Of a DNA stretch of 28,640 bases, positions 14,734 to 21,972 are shown in pieces. The first letter of the stretch is position 1, and the number at the start of each line of letters is the position of its first letter. This stretch comes from a virus: the IMG/VR virus record IMGVR_UViG_3300045918_000450, positions 1 to 28,640 of that record; one strand, given 5' to 3'. Position numbers and translations under genes: made by a program. Under the pieces are notes generated by a model. The model saw nothing but the letters and a program-made list of their open reading frames with translations, ran no database searches and was not told the DNA's origin.

Positions 14734-16042
14734 AACCTGATAACTCCTGTTTTAATGTGCCACTTCTTTTTAATTTCAAATAGAGCGATTTAATTTCCTT
14801 TTCTTCGCTAAGAAATAACAAATTATCTAGTTGATGACCTAGCTCATGGTCAACAACATATTTCATTGTTCCTGATCCTTGCGCCCAGTATTCAGTCTCT
14901 GCTATCTGTTGCATAAGCCTAGCTGCATCAACTTCAAAAACTTCATTAAATGCGATTCCTTTTGCACCATCACGCGGATTAGAGAAAGCAAAACCATTAG
15001 GCTTAAGTTTTTTTACATTACGCTTTACAGCCGCAATAGATTCTTCCTCTGTATATCCTTTTGAAATACAGCTAAGCCTCATTTTTTCACATTCAAAATT
15101 ATATAACTTTTCAATATTAGCTAATTGTGAACCCGTAAACTGCTGATTAATCCGTAATTCAGGAAACTCTTTGACTGTATCAAATAAAGCTTTGTTCCAA
15201 TCATTAATTAAGGCTATATCGGTAATTTTGCCAAAATCCGCAAAATCAACAATATCGTTATCAACTAGATATTGCTCTGCTTCTTTAACGGTTTTGGCAG
15301 GGATAAATTTAGCAGGTTCTAACGGTTTAGCCAGCTCTTTATCCATAGCAGACAACAACACCTTATCTACCTTACCCGCCGTCATCCTATCGGCAATCGC
15401 TCGCTCCACGCCAAAGCTCAACACATCCGCATTCATCACATCGACACTGTCCCATGCCTTATCACGCAATGGGTCTTCGGTTGCCGTCTTATAAATACCT
15501 TGTCCATTGGCTGATCTGTCCATTGCCTGTTTTTCAGTTAGCGAAATTAACCGACACCGACAGCGATAGACATTACGGCTAAACCAAATCCGTTTCCAGA
15601 TTGGATCATCAATCTTGCGAATAATACCGTCATTGGCTTTATGACTAGGACGGGTGCGTGAATCATTAATAGCATCGTACATTAAATAGCCATGCGTAGC
15701 TTGATTAGCTAGTGCCTGTTGCCAATGCCCGTGGTTATACGCCTGTTGGATATTTGTACGAAAAATGTTATCCAGTCGGTGTCTTGGTAAACCCAAGGCT
15801 TTAACATCAACATTTTTTTGCCAGCTTGCAAAAGTACCGCCATTTTTTAGATGATTGGTTAATGAATCTAATACCGCTTGCAATTGGTCAACTTCGGCAA
15901 TATTGGCAATTGAAAACGCTAACTGTCGGTGAATGCCTTGCAGTTTGCCATAATACACCTCAGGCAACACCACGCCACGGTTTGCCATTTGTTGTATGGC
16001 TTCATCAAATGGTAGATTAAAGTTAATATTAATAGCAGTCAT
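14585..16042 (-). CDS. Head morphogenesis protein (Mu gp30/F-like) with a C-terminal HELGH metallopeptidase-like domain
   Basis: A 485-residue protein. The N-terminal half is a Mu F-like minor head protein: LPFDEAIQQMANRGVVLPEVY, RLDNIFRTNIQQAYNHGHWQQAL, and the DARTR-like segment YDAINDSRTRPSHKANDG, then WKRIWFSRNVYRCRCRLISLTEKQA (a typical end of the minor head domain). The C-terminal part, from about residue 240, is an added domain with DHELGH at 398-403 (HExxH zinc-binding signature) and a downstream acidic cluster AECWAEY (Glu 449 or 453), which may supply the third zinc ligand. Such C-terminal toxin-like or peptidase domains are often attached to minor head proteins and may act on the host after injection. 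Start at 16042; it lies 15 bases after the portal stop. Confidence 0.8.
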   Translation of the reverse strand: MTAININFNLPFDEAIQQMANRGVVLPEVYYGKLQGIHRQLAFSIANIAEVDQLQAVLDSLTNHLKNGGTFASWQKNVDVKALGLPRHRLDNIFRTNIQQAYNHGHWQQALANQATHGYLMYDAINDSRTRPSHKANDGIIRKIDDPIWKRIWFSRNVYRCRCRLISLTEKQAMDRSANGQGIYKTATEDPLRDKAWDSVDVMNADVLSFGVERAIADRMTAGKVDKVLLSAMDKELAKPLEPAKFIPAKTVKEAEQYLVDNDIVDFADFGKITDIALINDWNKALFDTVKEFPELRINQQFTGSQLANIEKLYNFECEKMRLSCISKGYTEEESIAAVKRNVKKLKPNGFAFSNPRDGAKGIAFNEVFEVDAARLMQQIAETEYWAQGSGTMKYVVDHELGHQLDNLLFLSEEKEIKSLYLKLKRSGTLKQELSGYASEQKIQDFIAECWAEYRNNPTPRNTAKTVGELIVKRYRDRFINTERT

Positions 16043-16057
16043 ATAGGAACGAGTTTT

Positions 16058-17743
16058 CTACTGTGCATTGGCAAAGCCCAACAAATCAGCGGCAAAGGTA
16101 GCGCGTTCTAACACGGTTCTAAATTCAGTGGTATCCGACTCACCAAACAACACCGCTAATCTATCCGCTAAGTCTTCAAAACTTTTTGCTGATTTAATAG
16201 CGTTTTCAATGTCGGTTTCACTGACAGGTGAACCTAAGGTAGCCAGTACCTCATCGGCTAGGTTTTCAATAATCTGTTGGTCAGCGGTAAAAACAGGCAC
16301 GGCTTTATTAGCCACCGCTTCGGTTATCTTGGTGGGTTGCTGTCCAGTCGTCTGGACAGCTTTACTGGAGTCCAAGCCTTGGCTTAGCTGTTCAGTAATC
16401 GCCGCTAGTTCCTTTTCGGCATCAAACTTTACGCCCAACTGCCCCGCTATCGATTCAATCACCTGTATGCCCGTCTTAATCGACAGCAACTTAGCTGTCA
16501 CTGCCAAACTCACCGCTTGGGTGACTTGCTGTAACGCCGCTGCATAACGGGTGGTATCTTTAGCAATCATCTCTGGAAACTGTACCGCAAAACCATAAAC
16601 CGCTTCGCTTAAATCAGGCTCTTTGCCGTTATGTGCCAGCTCATATTGCCGTATCACATAGCGTGCCATTTCCGATAGCATATAGCCGATAAATGCCTGT
16701 CTTAACGACATCATCTTAAACGTAGGATCGCCCATACTTTCGCCTGTGGAGCGATTGACATCACCACCGCCACCAAACCAATGTTCGGGAATGGTTGCTC
16801 CACCTAATACATGATTACGAAACAACTTCGCGCTAGTTTCTGAATCGCTGGATTCAAGACTAGGGCTTTCGGCTTTCCATGTTTCCGCGTCATTATGCAC
16901 CCGCACAGAACCGGGTTTAGGGGCGCGTATCGATTTGGCTTTTTGTTTAACTTCTTCTTCATTCGCACCTATTAGCGTCACATCCCACATAAAGGCGCGT
17001 AAAAACTGTACCCTGTCCAACTCACCAAATAGAAACTGATCGTAAGAATCCAACCAGTCAATTTGACTGAGTAAATCCGACCGCCCCCGCCGTCCACTGG
17101 CAAGGTCGTTAATCTTGAAATAGAAACAATCGCCATCGGTAAAGCTATCCCGAATAGCGATAGTACGTTGGGTAAACATCTCCTCTTCAATGCCATTAAC
17201 AATAACTTTAAAACGCTTAGCCACACCTTTTTTAGTGATATTGGTAATGATACCTATCGGTTGTTCAGCATTGTCAGGGTCTACCACCACGGTCGCAATC
17301 AAGCACGGATCAAGATAACCCAAGCGCACCGCACCGCTGTACTCATTAACAAAAGTGGGATAACACTGTTCACCATACATCGACAACTCACGGACTTTTT
17401 TAACCAGCTTAATGTCCATATTATTAACAGGATGTTGCCAAAAATCCGTTAATAGTTTCTGAATAATCTCATCATTGGCTTTAAGTTTAACGCCATCGGC
17501 TAAAATATAGGCTATTGGCAATTCAATCAGGCGATTAGCCAGTGTGTTCGATTCCCACAGATACGCCGACAAATTTTGCATACGGCGTTGGTTCATCGGT
17601 AGCAAATCACGCAATGCGTCACCGCTCAACGGGCGGAAATCTGCATCATCTGCATCAACAGTTTGCCCAACTGCTTCACGCATCGGCTGTGGTAAGGGGT
17701 CGTTTTTAATAGCTTCTATAAACCAATTCAGTAGATTTTTCAT
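16058..17743 (-). CDS. Portal protein
   Basis: A 561-residue protein from an ATG at 17743 (MKNLLNWFIEAIKNDPLPQP); a TTG start 30 bases upstream is less likely. Typical phage portal features: MNQRRMQNLSAYLWESNTLANRLIELPIAYILADG near the N-terminus, VKKVRELSMYGEQCYPTFVNEYSGAVRLGYLDP in the core, a wing region with SDLLSQIDWLDSYDQFLFGELDRVQFLRAF, and GGATIPEHWFGGGGDVNRST near the crown. Helical C-terminal tail. Its position between terminase and head morphogenesis fits the Mu gene-29 place, though I would not equate it with DUF935. CRISPR-like locus C lies directly upstream of the start. A palindrome (16369-16391) is translated in frame as LSQGLDSSKAVQ. Confidence 0.88.
   Translation of the reverse strand: MKNLLNWFIEAIKNDPLPQPMREAVGQTVDADDADFRPLSGDALRDLLPMNQRRMQNLSAYLWESNTLANRLIELPIAYILADGVKLKANDEIIQKLLTDFWQHPVNNMDIKLVKKVRELSMYGEQCYPTFVNEYSGAVRLGYLDPCLIATVVVDPDNAEQPIGIITNITKKGVAKRFKVIVNGIEEEMFTQRTIAIRDSFTDGDCFYFKINDLASGRRGRSDLLSQIDWLDSYDQFLFGELDRVQFLRAFMWDVTLIGANEEEVKQKAKSIRAPKPGSVRVHNDAETWKAESPSLESSDSETSAKLFRNHVLGGATIPEHWFGGGGDVNRSTGESMGDPTFKMMSLRQAFIGYMLSEMARYVIRQYELAHNGKEPDLSEAVYGFAVQFPEMIAKDTTRYAAALQQVTQAVSLAVTAKLLSIKTGIQVIESIAGQLGVKFDAEKELAAITEQLSQGLDSSKAVQTTGQQPTKITEAVANKAVPVFTADQQIIENLADEVLATLGSPVSETDIENAIKSAKSFEDLADRLAVLFGESDTTEFRTVLERATFAADLLGFANAQ
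16369..16391. repeat. Short palindrome translated in frame, GGAGTCCAAGCCTTGGCTT
   Basis: Palindromic core CCAAGCCTTGG in the portal C-terminal tail, read as residues QGLDSS. Related to 12366, 13370, 25318 and 27716; the GGAGTCCAA half is shared. Confidence 0.65.
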
Positions 17744-17824
17744 AACTAAATACTTAACAATTAATAAAATCAATAGAAATGTCTTAAACTATTGATGCGT
17801 ATATTTTTCTTGATTTAGCGCGTT
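17744..17824 (+). promoter_or_regulatory. CRISPR leader of locus C
   Basis: AT-rich leader with the box CTTAAACTATTGATGCGT at 17783-17800, identical to leader A and standing 42 nt before the repeat. Upstream, AATAAAATCAATA (about 17763-17775) is shared with leader A. The other strand of the box reads GCATCAATAGTTTAAG, close to an IHF site. Confidence 0.7.
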
Positions 17825-17852
17825 GTTCACTGCCGCACAGGTAGCTTATAAA
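17825..17852 (+). CRISPR. CRISPR locus C: leader plus one repeat, no spacer
   Basis: A single 28-nt repeat with the I-F pattern; one stem base differs (GGTAG, giving a G-U pair). Its end reads CTTATAAA, the same as the last repeat of array A, and the same palindrome (GACCTG...CAGGTCT) follows directly. This looks like an array that lost its spacers by recombination between first and last repeat, or one that never gained any. Confidence 0.75.
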
Positions 17853-17884
17853 GACCTGAGAGGTTTTAAAAACCTCGCAGGTCT
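17853..17884. repeat. Palindromic element, CCTGCGAGG type (copy 3)
   Basis: Starts at the first base after the CRISPR repeat of locus C. One base is changed in the left arm (GACCTGAGAGG). It may end a short transcript. Confidence 0.8.
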
Positions 17885-17894
17885 ACTTAAGTGT

Positions 17895-17972
17895 GTAGGT
17901 CGGGTTAGGCTTGCCGTAACCCGACATTAATCTACGGTCATTGTTGGGTTACGCTACGCTAACCCAACCTAC
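17895..17972. repeat. Long palindromic element, GTAGGTCGGGTTA type (copy)
   Basis: Left arm GTAGGTCGGGTTAGGC, right end GCTAACCCAACCTAC; the two halves now differ slightly (CGGG vs TGGG), so it may be a hybrid of two elements. Confidence 0.75.
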
Positions 17973-18029
17973 GCAACTAAAAATCTGTAGGGTACGCTGT
18001 GCGTACCAAAAAAAATGACGGTATTTATC

Positions 18030-18076
18030 GTTCCAACGCTCCAGCGTTTTCTCGTTCCCACGCAGCGCGTGGGAAC
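18030..18076. repeat. Palindromic element with GTTCCCACGC / GCGTGGGAAC
   Basis: GTTCCAACGCTCCAGCGTTTTCTC followed by a perfect GTTCCCACGCAGCGCGTGGGAAC-type hairpin (18054-18076). Together with a GTACGC / GCGTAC pair near 17992-18007 it fills 17973-18106, the gap between portal leader and terminase stop. No gene seen there. Confidence 0.75.
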
Positions 18077-18106
18077 TAGATAAGGATGTGAATGTTCACA
18101 CTGTAT

Positions 18107-19525
18107 TTAAAACTGACGGCGATGACGCATACTTTCAGGAAGATAAGTATCAAGCTCATCCTCAACCGTTTCACCTGCTGCTGACACAGACCCATTCCCA
18201 GCCGCATGAGTTGCTAACGCCCCAGCCCAAAATCTATCGGCATGACCGTCTGTCGTCCGTTCAGCCATAAAGCGAATATTACCTGCGGCGGTGGTAGTTT
18301 TCTTTATGGCCCTTAAATCAGCGCGTACTTTAGGATTAAACGGAATGCGGATTTTCTTATCTTCAAACTTGCCCCGAAACGCATACGCCATGATTTCTTT
18401 AACGCTGTTGGTAAAGGTCACACACTCCACGCGATACTTGCCGAACTTATCTTGAGCATCATCACCCCAACCTATGCCTAAGCCTGTATAGTCCAGACAC
18501 ACGCGCTGCATATACGGAATTAAAGGATAAAACACCTTTTCCTGATCGCTTTTTTTCATATTTTGTAGCTCAATAATCATGCGGGTATACAAGACATCGC
18601 CTAGTTTTTCGAGTATCCAAATCACTGTTAAATCACTTTTTCGCCCTATATCAATGCCCATGTATAACGCGCCTGTTGCAGTCTTTAAATCGGCTAATAG
18701 GTATTGCCATTGCTCAGTTGCGCCATACTCACAACTGGCGATTAAATCATACTCAAGAAACGCGCTATCATCGTCAGCAGGATTGCACATATATTCCTGT
18801 TCAAACGATTCGGAGTCCGCGCACCCCGCACGAATAAGATCAAAATAAGCCGCTTCATCCATTGCCTGGCATTCGTCATCATCGGGGAGTGCCTGTTGTA
18901 GTTTGTATAAAAAGCCTTGCTCTAAAGCGTCTTGTAGTGTGATACGGTGTAGGCTTATTTTCTTTGGATTGCCGTTTTCTCTTATTTCTCGCACTAACTG
19001 ATTAAAGAAGTTTTGGCTACCACGGTGGGTACTAATCACTTCTAACTGACCGCCCCACGTTATCCCTGGATAAGCAATTGACCATAATTTTCTCGGGTCT
19101 GGATGCAAGGCGAACTCGTCTAAAATACGCCCACCGCGTTTACCCGCTTGGGCATCGGCATTAGAGGTCAATGCATGAATACGTTTACCGCTGGAAAATT
19201 CCAGCGTAAACGCTGTTGATTGGGTCTTTTTATCGACAACAATCTCGCCTAAATCCTGTGCAGCAATCCCTAAAACCTTTGACCACATTTTGCAATCCTC
19301 GATAAATAACCGCGCCTGCATATCATCACGACTAGAGACCCATTGATCGATTTTTTTTCCTTGTTTTGCCGCACGTTCATCTGTTGCATAAGCAGTAGAC
19401 CAACTGATACCAATCTGCCGCGCTTTTTCCATTAGCTTTAAACGTGAGGTATCGGCAATCCATTTCTCTTGGTCTCTTAAAAACAGCCCTTTTGGATTAA
19501 CGGGAATTATTTTTGCATTGCCCAT
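18107..19525 (-). CDS. Large terminase subunit (Mu gp28-like)
   Basis: A 472-residue protein, the usual length for this family. ATPase part: a Walker A-like EKARQIGISWSTA (about residues 33-45), and Walker B GGRILDEFAL (about 130). Nuclease part: GIDIGRKSDLTVIW (first acidic residues), RVCLDYTGLGIGWGD, and the late DGHADRFWAGALATHAA with further acidic residues. It cuts and packages DNA into heads, for Mu-like phages with host DNA at the ends. The start at 19525 lies beside the solo CRISPR-like repeat D, with TAGG about ten bases upstream as a weak ribosome site. Confidence 0.93.
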   Translation of the reverse strand: MGNAKIIPVNPKGLFLRDQEKWIADTSRLKLMEKARQIGISWSTAYATDERAAKQGKKIDQWVSSRDDMQARLFIEDCKMWSKVLGIAAQDLGEIVVDKKTQSTAFTLEFSSGKRIHALTSNADAQAGKRGGRILDEFALHPDPRKLWSIAYPGITWGGQLEVISTHRGSQNFFNQLVREIRENGNPKKISLHRITLQDALEQGFLYKLQQALPDDDECQAMDEAAYFDLIRAGCADSESFEQEYMCNPADDDSAFLEYDLIASCEYGATEQWQYLLADLKTATGALYMGIDIGRKSDLTVIWILEKLGDVLYTRMIIELQNMKKSDQEKVFYPLIPYMQRVCLDYTGLGIGWGDDAQDKFGKYRVECVTFTNSVKEIMAYAFRGKFEDKKIRIPFNPKVRADLRAIKKTTTAAGNIRFMAERTTDGHADRFWAGALATHAAGNGSVSAAGETVEDELDTYLPESMRHRRQF

Positions 19526-19531
19526 AAAATT

Positions 19532-19559
19532 AACCTACTGCCGCATAGGCAGCTTTTAT
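19532..19559 (+). repeat. Solo CRISPR-like repeat D
   Basis: The core ACTGCCGCATAGGCAGCTT (19 bases) is identical to the first repeat of array B, with intact stem CTGCC/GGCAG; the flanks have decayed. No leader or second repeat is visible. A palindrome, GGAGTTAAAAACTCATGAGTTTTGA, follows immediately (19562), as in the other three loci. Confidence 0.65.
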
Positions 19560-19561
19560 CT

Positions 19562-19588
19562 GGAGTTAAAAACTCATGAGTTTTGATT
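19562..19588. repeat. Palindromic element, AAAACTCATGAGTTTT type
   Basis: Inverted AAAACTCATGAGTTTT after repeat D. Related elements at 20984-21013 and 21418-21440. Confidence 0.7.
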
Positions 19589-19593
19589 ATAGA

Positions 19594-20172
19594 TTATTGA
19601 CTAAAACCTAAGACTTCAACTCGAATTTTATTAATCGCCTCATCACTCACCCCCGCCAACTTAGCCGATTTAGTCATGGATTCCACCGCTTTTAACGCCG
19701 CTGCCTTTTCGATTTCACGCTTGCGTTCTTCGTTAATGGTTGCTGAGCGTTCAAGCTTTTCATGACTGGTTGCCAGTGAGTTCACCATGCCTGTCACTTC
19801 TTTTAAGTCTTTTAAATCCAGCTCGCTGTCGGTCATGATGCGCTTTAGCACAGGCAACACCTTAAACAGCATGACCCGCAAGGTTTCAGCCGTCGCTTGT
19901 CCGACATTACTTTGATTATCAATATTTAGTTCTTTAATCATCACCGCCGCTAAGCGGTCGGTCTCGACAATTTCAGCAGTCATTTCTTCAAAAGTAATAG
20001 CGTAGCGATTCACCGCTGATTTACTGACTTTAATGTCTTTACCTTGTTCGGCTAACAAGGCATTAATTTGATGAGTGACTTCTAATTGCGTAACCCGTGG
20101 ATCAAGCAACAATGCCTGTAATTTTGCTAGAATGTCATCGGGTAATAACACAATGCTGGATAGTTTAGCCAT
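19594..20172 (-). CDS. DUF3486 protein, probable small terminase subunit (Mu gp27-like)
   Basis: A 192-residue, mostly helical protein. The N-terminus MAKLSSIVLLPDDILAKLQALLLDPRVTQLEVTHQINALLAEQGKDIKVSKSAVNRYAITFEEM is the classic DUF3486 pattern, with a helix-turn-helix-like part ending in SKSAVNRYA. The rest forms long helices (LKDLKEVTGMVNSLATSHEKLERSATINEERKREIEKAAALKAVE). In Mu-like phages gene 27 directly precedes the large terminase gene and is considered the small terminase. Here the same order is kept, with solo repeat D between them. Family call is confident; role follows from the order. Confidence 0.88.
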   Translation of the reverse strand: MAKLSSIVLLPDDILAKLQALLLDPRVTQLEVTHQINALLAEQGKDIKVSKSAVNRYAITFEEMTAEIVETDRLAAVMIKELNIDNQSNVGQATAETLRVMLFKVLPVLKRIMTDSELDLKDLKEVTGMVNSLATSHEKLERSATINEERKREIEKAAALKAVESMTKSAKLAGVSDEAINKIRVEVLGFSQ

Positions 20173-20174
20173 GA

Positions 20175-20468
20175 TTAACTCGCAGGTTTAGGGCGGGCAA
20201 TCCCCGGCACAGATGAGATACCCTCCGCCACATCCACGCCCTCACATCTTAATAACGCGATGGTTAAATCGCCTAGTTTTTGCGTAGACAATAGACTTTG
20301 TTGTTCTAGCCATGCCAGATCACCGCGTACCACCGATAACGACACCCCTATACCAATGCGCTTTAGCAGGTCATACAATAGCGCGTCACTCATGCGATAA
20401 TCGCCTGAGGTTTTCAGGCATTTCAACACATATAAGCGTCTATTTTCAGTTATTAGGTCATCGCTCAT
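20175..20468 (-). CDS. Winged-helix Mu-like protein (gp26-like)
   Basis: A 97-residue protein starting MSDDLITENRRLYVLKCLKTSGDYRMSDALLYDLLKRIGIGVSLSVVRGDLAWLEQQSLL. The pattern 'RRL.VL..L......N..LL...L...G...S...VRGDLAWLEEQGL' followed by a Gly-x-Ala-rich segment and the end VPGIARPKP matches the VpaChn25_0724-type family of Mu-like prophages, a small winged-helix domain. It lies between the DUF2730 gene and the DUF3486 gene, with gaps of only a few bases. Probably a small DNA-binding regulator or packaging helper. Confidence 0.82.
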   Translation of the reverse strand: MSDDLITENRRLYVLKCLKTSGDYRMSDALLYDLLKRIGIGVSLSVVRGDLAWLEQQSLLSTQKLGDLTIALLRCEGVDVAEGISSVPGIARPKPAS

Positions 20469-20477
20469 CGTTCACCT

Positions 20478-20885
20478 TTATTTTTTATTGTTAGCATCAA
20501 TTAGCTTTATTACTATATCGACAACTTGTTTTTGAGTATCTGCCATTTGATTAAACCGATGACCAATCTGATCAGTCTGTTGCTTAATCTGTCCTGATAA
20601 ATCACCCAATAGCAAGTTGGTTTGGCTTTGGCTTTTATCCATGCTATCGATACGCTCATGAATACGGACAATATCTTCATGACTAGGCACTTTGGCAATA
20701 TCACGTTCCAATAAACTCACCCGATCACTAACGCTATTAATTGTTTTTTCCAGATTCTCTTCAATTCTATCTATTGATGAAATCGTGGCTTTTTCTTTAT
20801 TTTCGCGTGCTGTGGCTAGCCATAAAATGACCGTAATAAATACACTCACTAATGGGATAATAATTTTAAAAAGCTCATAATCCAT
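20478..20885 (-). CDS. DUF2730 membrane-anchored protein (Mu gp25-like)
   Basis: A 135-residue protein from an ATG at 20885 (MDYELFKIIIPLVSVFITVILWLA), behind a strong ribosome site (GGAGG, five bases away). Residues 5-24 form one membrane segment; the rest is a long heptad-like coiled coil (IDRIEENLEKTINSVSDRVSLLERDIAKVP ... RIDSMDKSQSQTNLLLGDLSGQIKQQTDQIGHRFNQM). This is the Mu gp25 / DUF2730 pattern. It is the first gene of the late operon, directly after the terminator at 20949-20980. Function unknown, perhaps linked to lysis or to membrane-bound assembly. Confidence 0.82.
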   Translation of the reverse strand: MDYELFKIIIPLVSVFITVILWLATARENKEKATISSIDRIEENLEKTINSVSDRVSLLERDIAKVPSHEDIVRIHERIDSMDKSQSQTNLLLGDLSGQIKQQTDQIGHRFNQMADTQKQVVDIVIKLIDANNKK

Positions 20886-20942
20886 AAAAGCCTCCATGGT
20901 TTTAGGTTTGTGGGTTTGTGGGTTGCAGTTTAAAACGACAGG

Positions 20943-20980
20943 CAAAAAAAAACCCATAGGATATAAATCCTATGGGTTTT
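20943..20980 (-). terminator. Rho-independent terminator after mor
   Basis: Arms ACCCATAGGAT and ATCCTATGGGT around a four-base loop, followed on the minus strand by nine Ts (20952-20944). A strong intrinsic terminator closing the early/middle transcript just after the Mor gene. The late promoter should then lie in 20886-20943. Confidence 0.9.
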
Positions 20981-20983
20981 AAT

Positions 20984-21013
20984 CTGGAGTCGAAACTCAT
21001 ACGTTTTGACTCC
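20984..21013. repeat. Palindromic element, GGAGTCGAAACTCATACG type
   Basis: GGAGTCGAAAC and GTTTTGACTCC as imperfect inverted arms, between the terminator and the stop of mor. Same family as 19562 and 21418. Confidence 0.65.
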
Positions 21014-21426
21014 TACGTTAATTCAAAAATATCCAGATTGCTGTAATACACTTCGCGTGATTTTTGCTTAATGCGCCGCACATTGCGTTCTGTCGTATTA
21101 AATTTGCGAGCCACAACGGCATTACTAAATCCTGCTTTAACATCCGCCATGATTAACAGCTTTTTTTGTTGGCTGATGATATTAGCACATAAATCAATCT
21201 CTAACGGTGTTCCGCCATAATAGGCACATAATTTTTCTAACGACCCCAGAGTAATCACCGCTGTCAGTTTATGGTTCGGCTTGGCTTTTTTAGGAATGTT
21301 TAAATGCGTACCCCCGTAATGATGTACCAATGCCATTGCCGCTTCAAAACCCACTACCTGTATCAGTTCAGCGGTGCGCTTTGGTAATAACGCATAAATA
21401 TCATCCGTAGCGGAATCAAAACTCAT
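21013..21426 (-). CDS. mor: Mor transcription activator family protein
   Basis: A 137-residue protein. The centre and C-terminus show the Mor/C family design: helical dimerisation part (TAELIQVVGFEAAMALVHHYGGTHLNIPKK), then a helix-turn-helix near the end, AGFSNAVVARKFNTTERNVRRIKQK. In Mu, Mor switches on the middle promoter; in Mu-like siphoviruses that lack C, this protein likely drives the late operon directly. It is followed on the minus strand by the strong terminator. Its start codon overlaps the gemA stop inside a palindrome (AAAACTCATGAGTTTTGACTCC), so the palindrome encodes both ends. Confidence 0.88.
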   Translation of the reverse strand: MSFDSATDDIYALLPKRTAELIQVVGFEAAMALVHHYGGTHLNIPKKAKPNHKLTAVITLGSLEKLCAYYGGTPLEIDLCANIISQQKKLLIMADVKAGFSNAVVARKFNTTERNVRRIKQKSREVYYSNLDIFELT

Positions 21427-21847
21427 GAGTTTTGACTCCTTCCACTGCCTTAACCAACGCAGTAATCACCCCGCGTAGTTCAAACGGTGTGCAAAATGTC
21501 AGGTTCGCTTTTTTGTACATCCGTTTTGCAATCGCATGAGCATAAGACCACGGCTTTTTCTGTACTGTCAGCAAGGCTTCAATCTTTTGTAACTGCCCAT
21601 TCTGTGCGGTGTTGTGCGGCTTGCCTTCGTGCAGCGTTTTACCTAACTGTGACTGCAAGTAAGCAATCACAGTTAGCCGTTGCGCTCTATTCAGTTTTGC
21701 CGAAGAATCCAGCCCAGTTTGATTAACTAACATGACTCGATAAGTTTCATCATCCAGCGTTAAATTCTTTTTCAACACATGAATCTTAGCGAGTTCTTTG
21801 TTTCTGTACGGATCGGGATTACCGTTAATCACTTTCTTGATTGCCAT
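21416..21847 (-). CDS. gemA: GemA-like regulatory protein (DUF1018, Mu gp16-like)
   Basis: A 143-residue protein with the DUF1018 pattern: RNKELAKIHVLKKNLTLDDETYRVMLVNQTGLDSSAKLNRAQRLTVIAYLQSQLG, then a second domain with ALLTVQKKPWSYAHAIAKRMYKK...FCTPFELRGVITAL. In Mu, gp16/GemA modulates host functions including DNA supercoiling control. It overlaps the Mor start, suggesting coupling. No ribosome site is visible before the ATG at 21847, which lies next to the leader of CRISPR array A. Its bases 21617-21648 match spacer A3 imperfectly. Confidence 0.88.
   Translation of the reverse strand: MAIKKVINGNPDPYRNKELAKIHVLKKNLTLDDETYRVMLVNQTGLDSSAKLNRAQRLTVIAYLQSQLGKTLHEGKPHNTAQNGQLQKIEALLTVQKKPWSYAHAIAKRMYKKANLTFCTPFELRGVITALVKAVEGVKTHEF
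21617..21648 (-). other. Imperfect self-match of array A spacer 3 in gemA
   Basis: Spacer A3 matches 28 of 32 bases on the coding strand, residues QLGKTLHEGKP. Mismatches at spacer positions 2, 3, 5 and 15; three in the seed. The two bases before the match read AC, not the CC expected for a I-F PAM. Spacer codons read Gln-Leu-Gly-Lys-Thr-Met, so only Leu to Met changes the protein. Confidence 0.9.
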
Positions 21848-21972
21848 TATATTTTTACATTAAAAAGTAGTAATAAAATCAATAAGTTGCTTAAGCGATT
21901 TTTTCATTGAAAAAAAACAGGAAAAATAGCTTAAACTATTGATGCGTTTAATCTTTTTCGATTAAGCGTCGC
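21848..21972 (+). promoter_or_regulatory. CRISPR leader of array A
   Basis: A 125-base AT-rich leader. It has the box CTTAAACTATTGATGCGT at 21930-21947, 43 nt before the first repeat and identical to leader C; reversed, it reads CATCAATAGTTTA, near the IHF consensus. A second site, AATCAATAAGTTG at 21877-21889, fits the IHF consensus WATCAANNNNTTR fully. Two IHF sites, near and far, are known for I-F leaders that support spacer uptake. A possible promoter is TTGAAA (21916) with TAAACT about 17-19 bases later. Confidence 0.7.
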
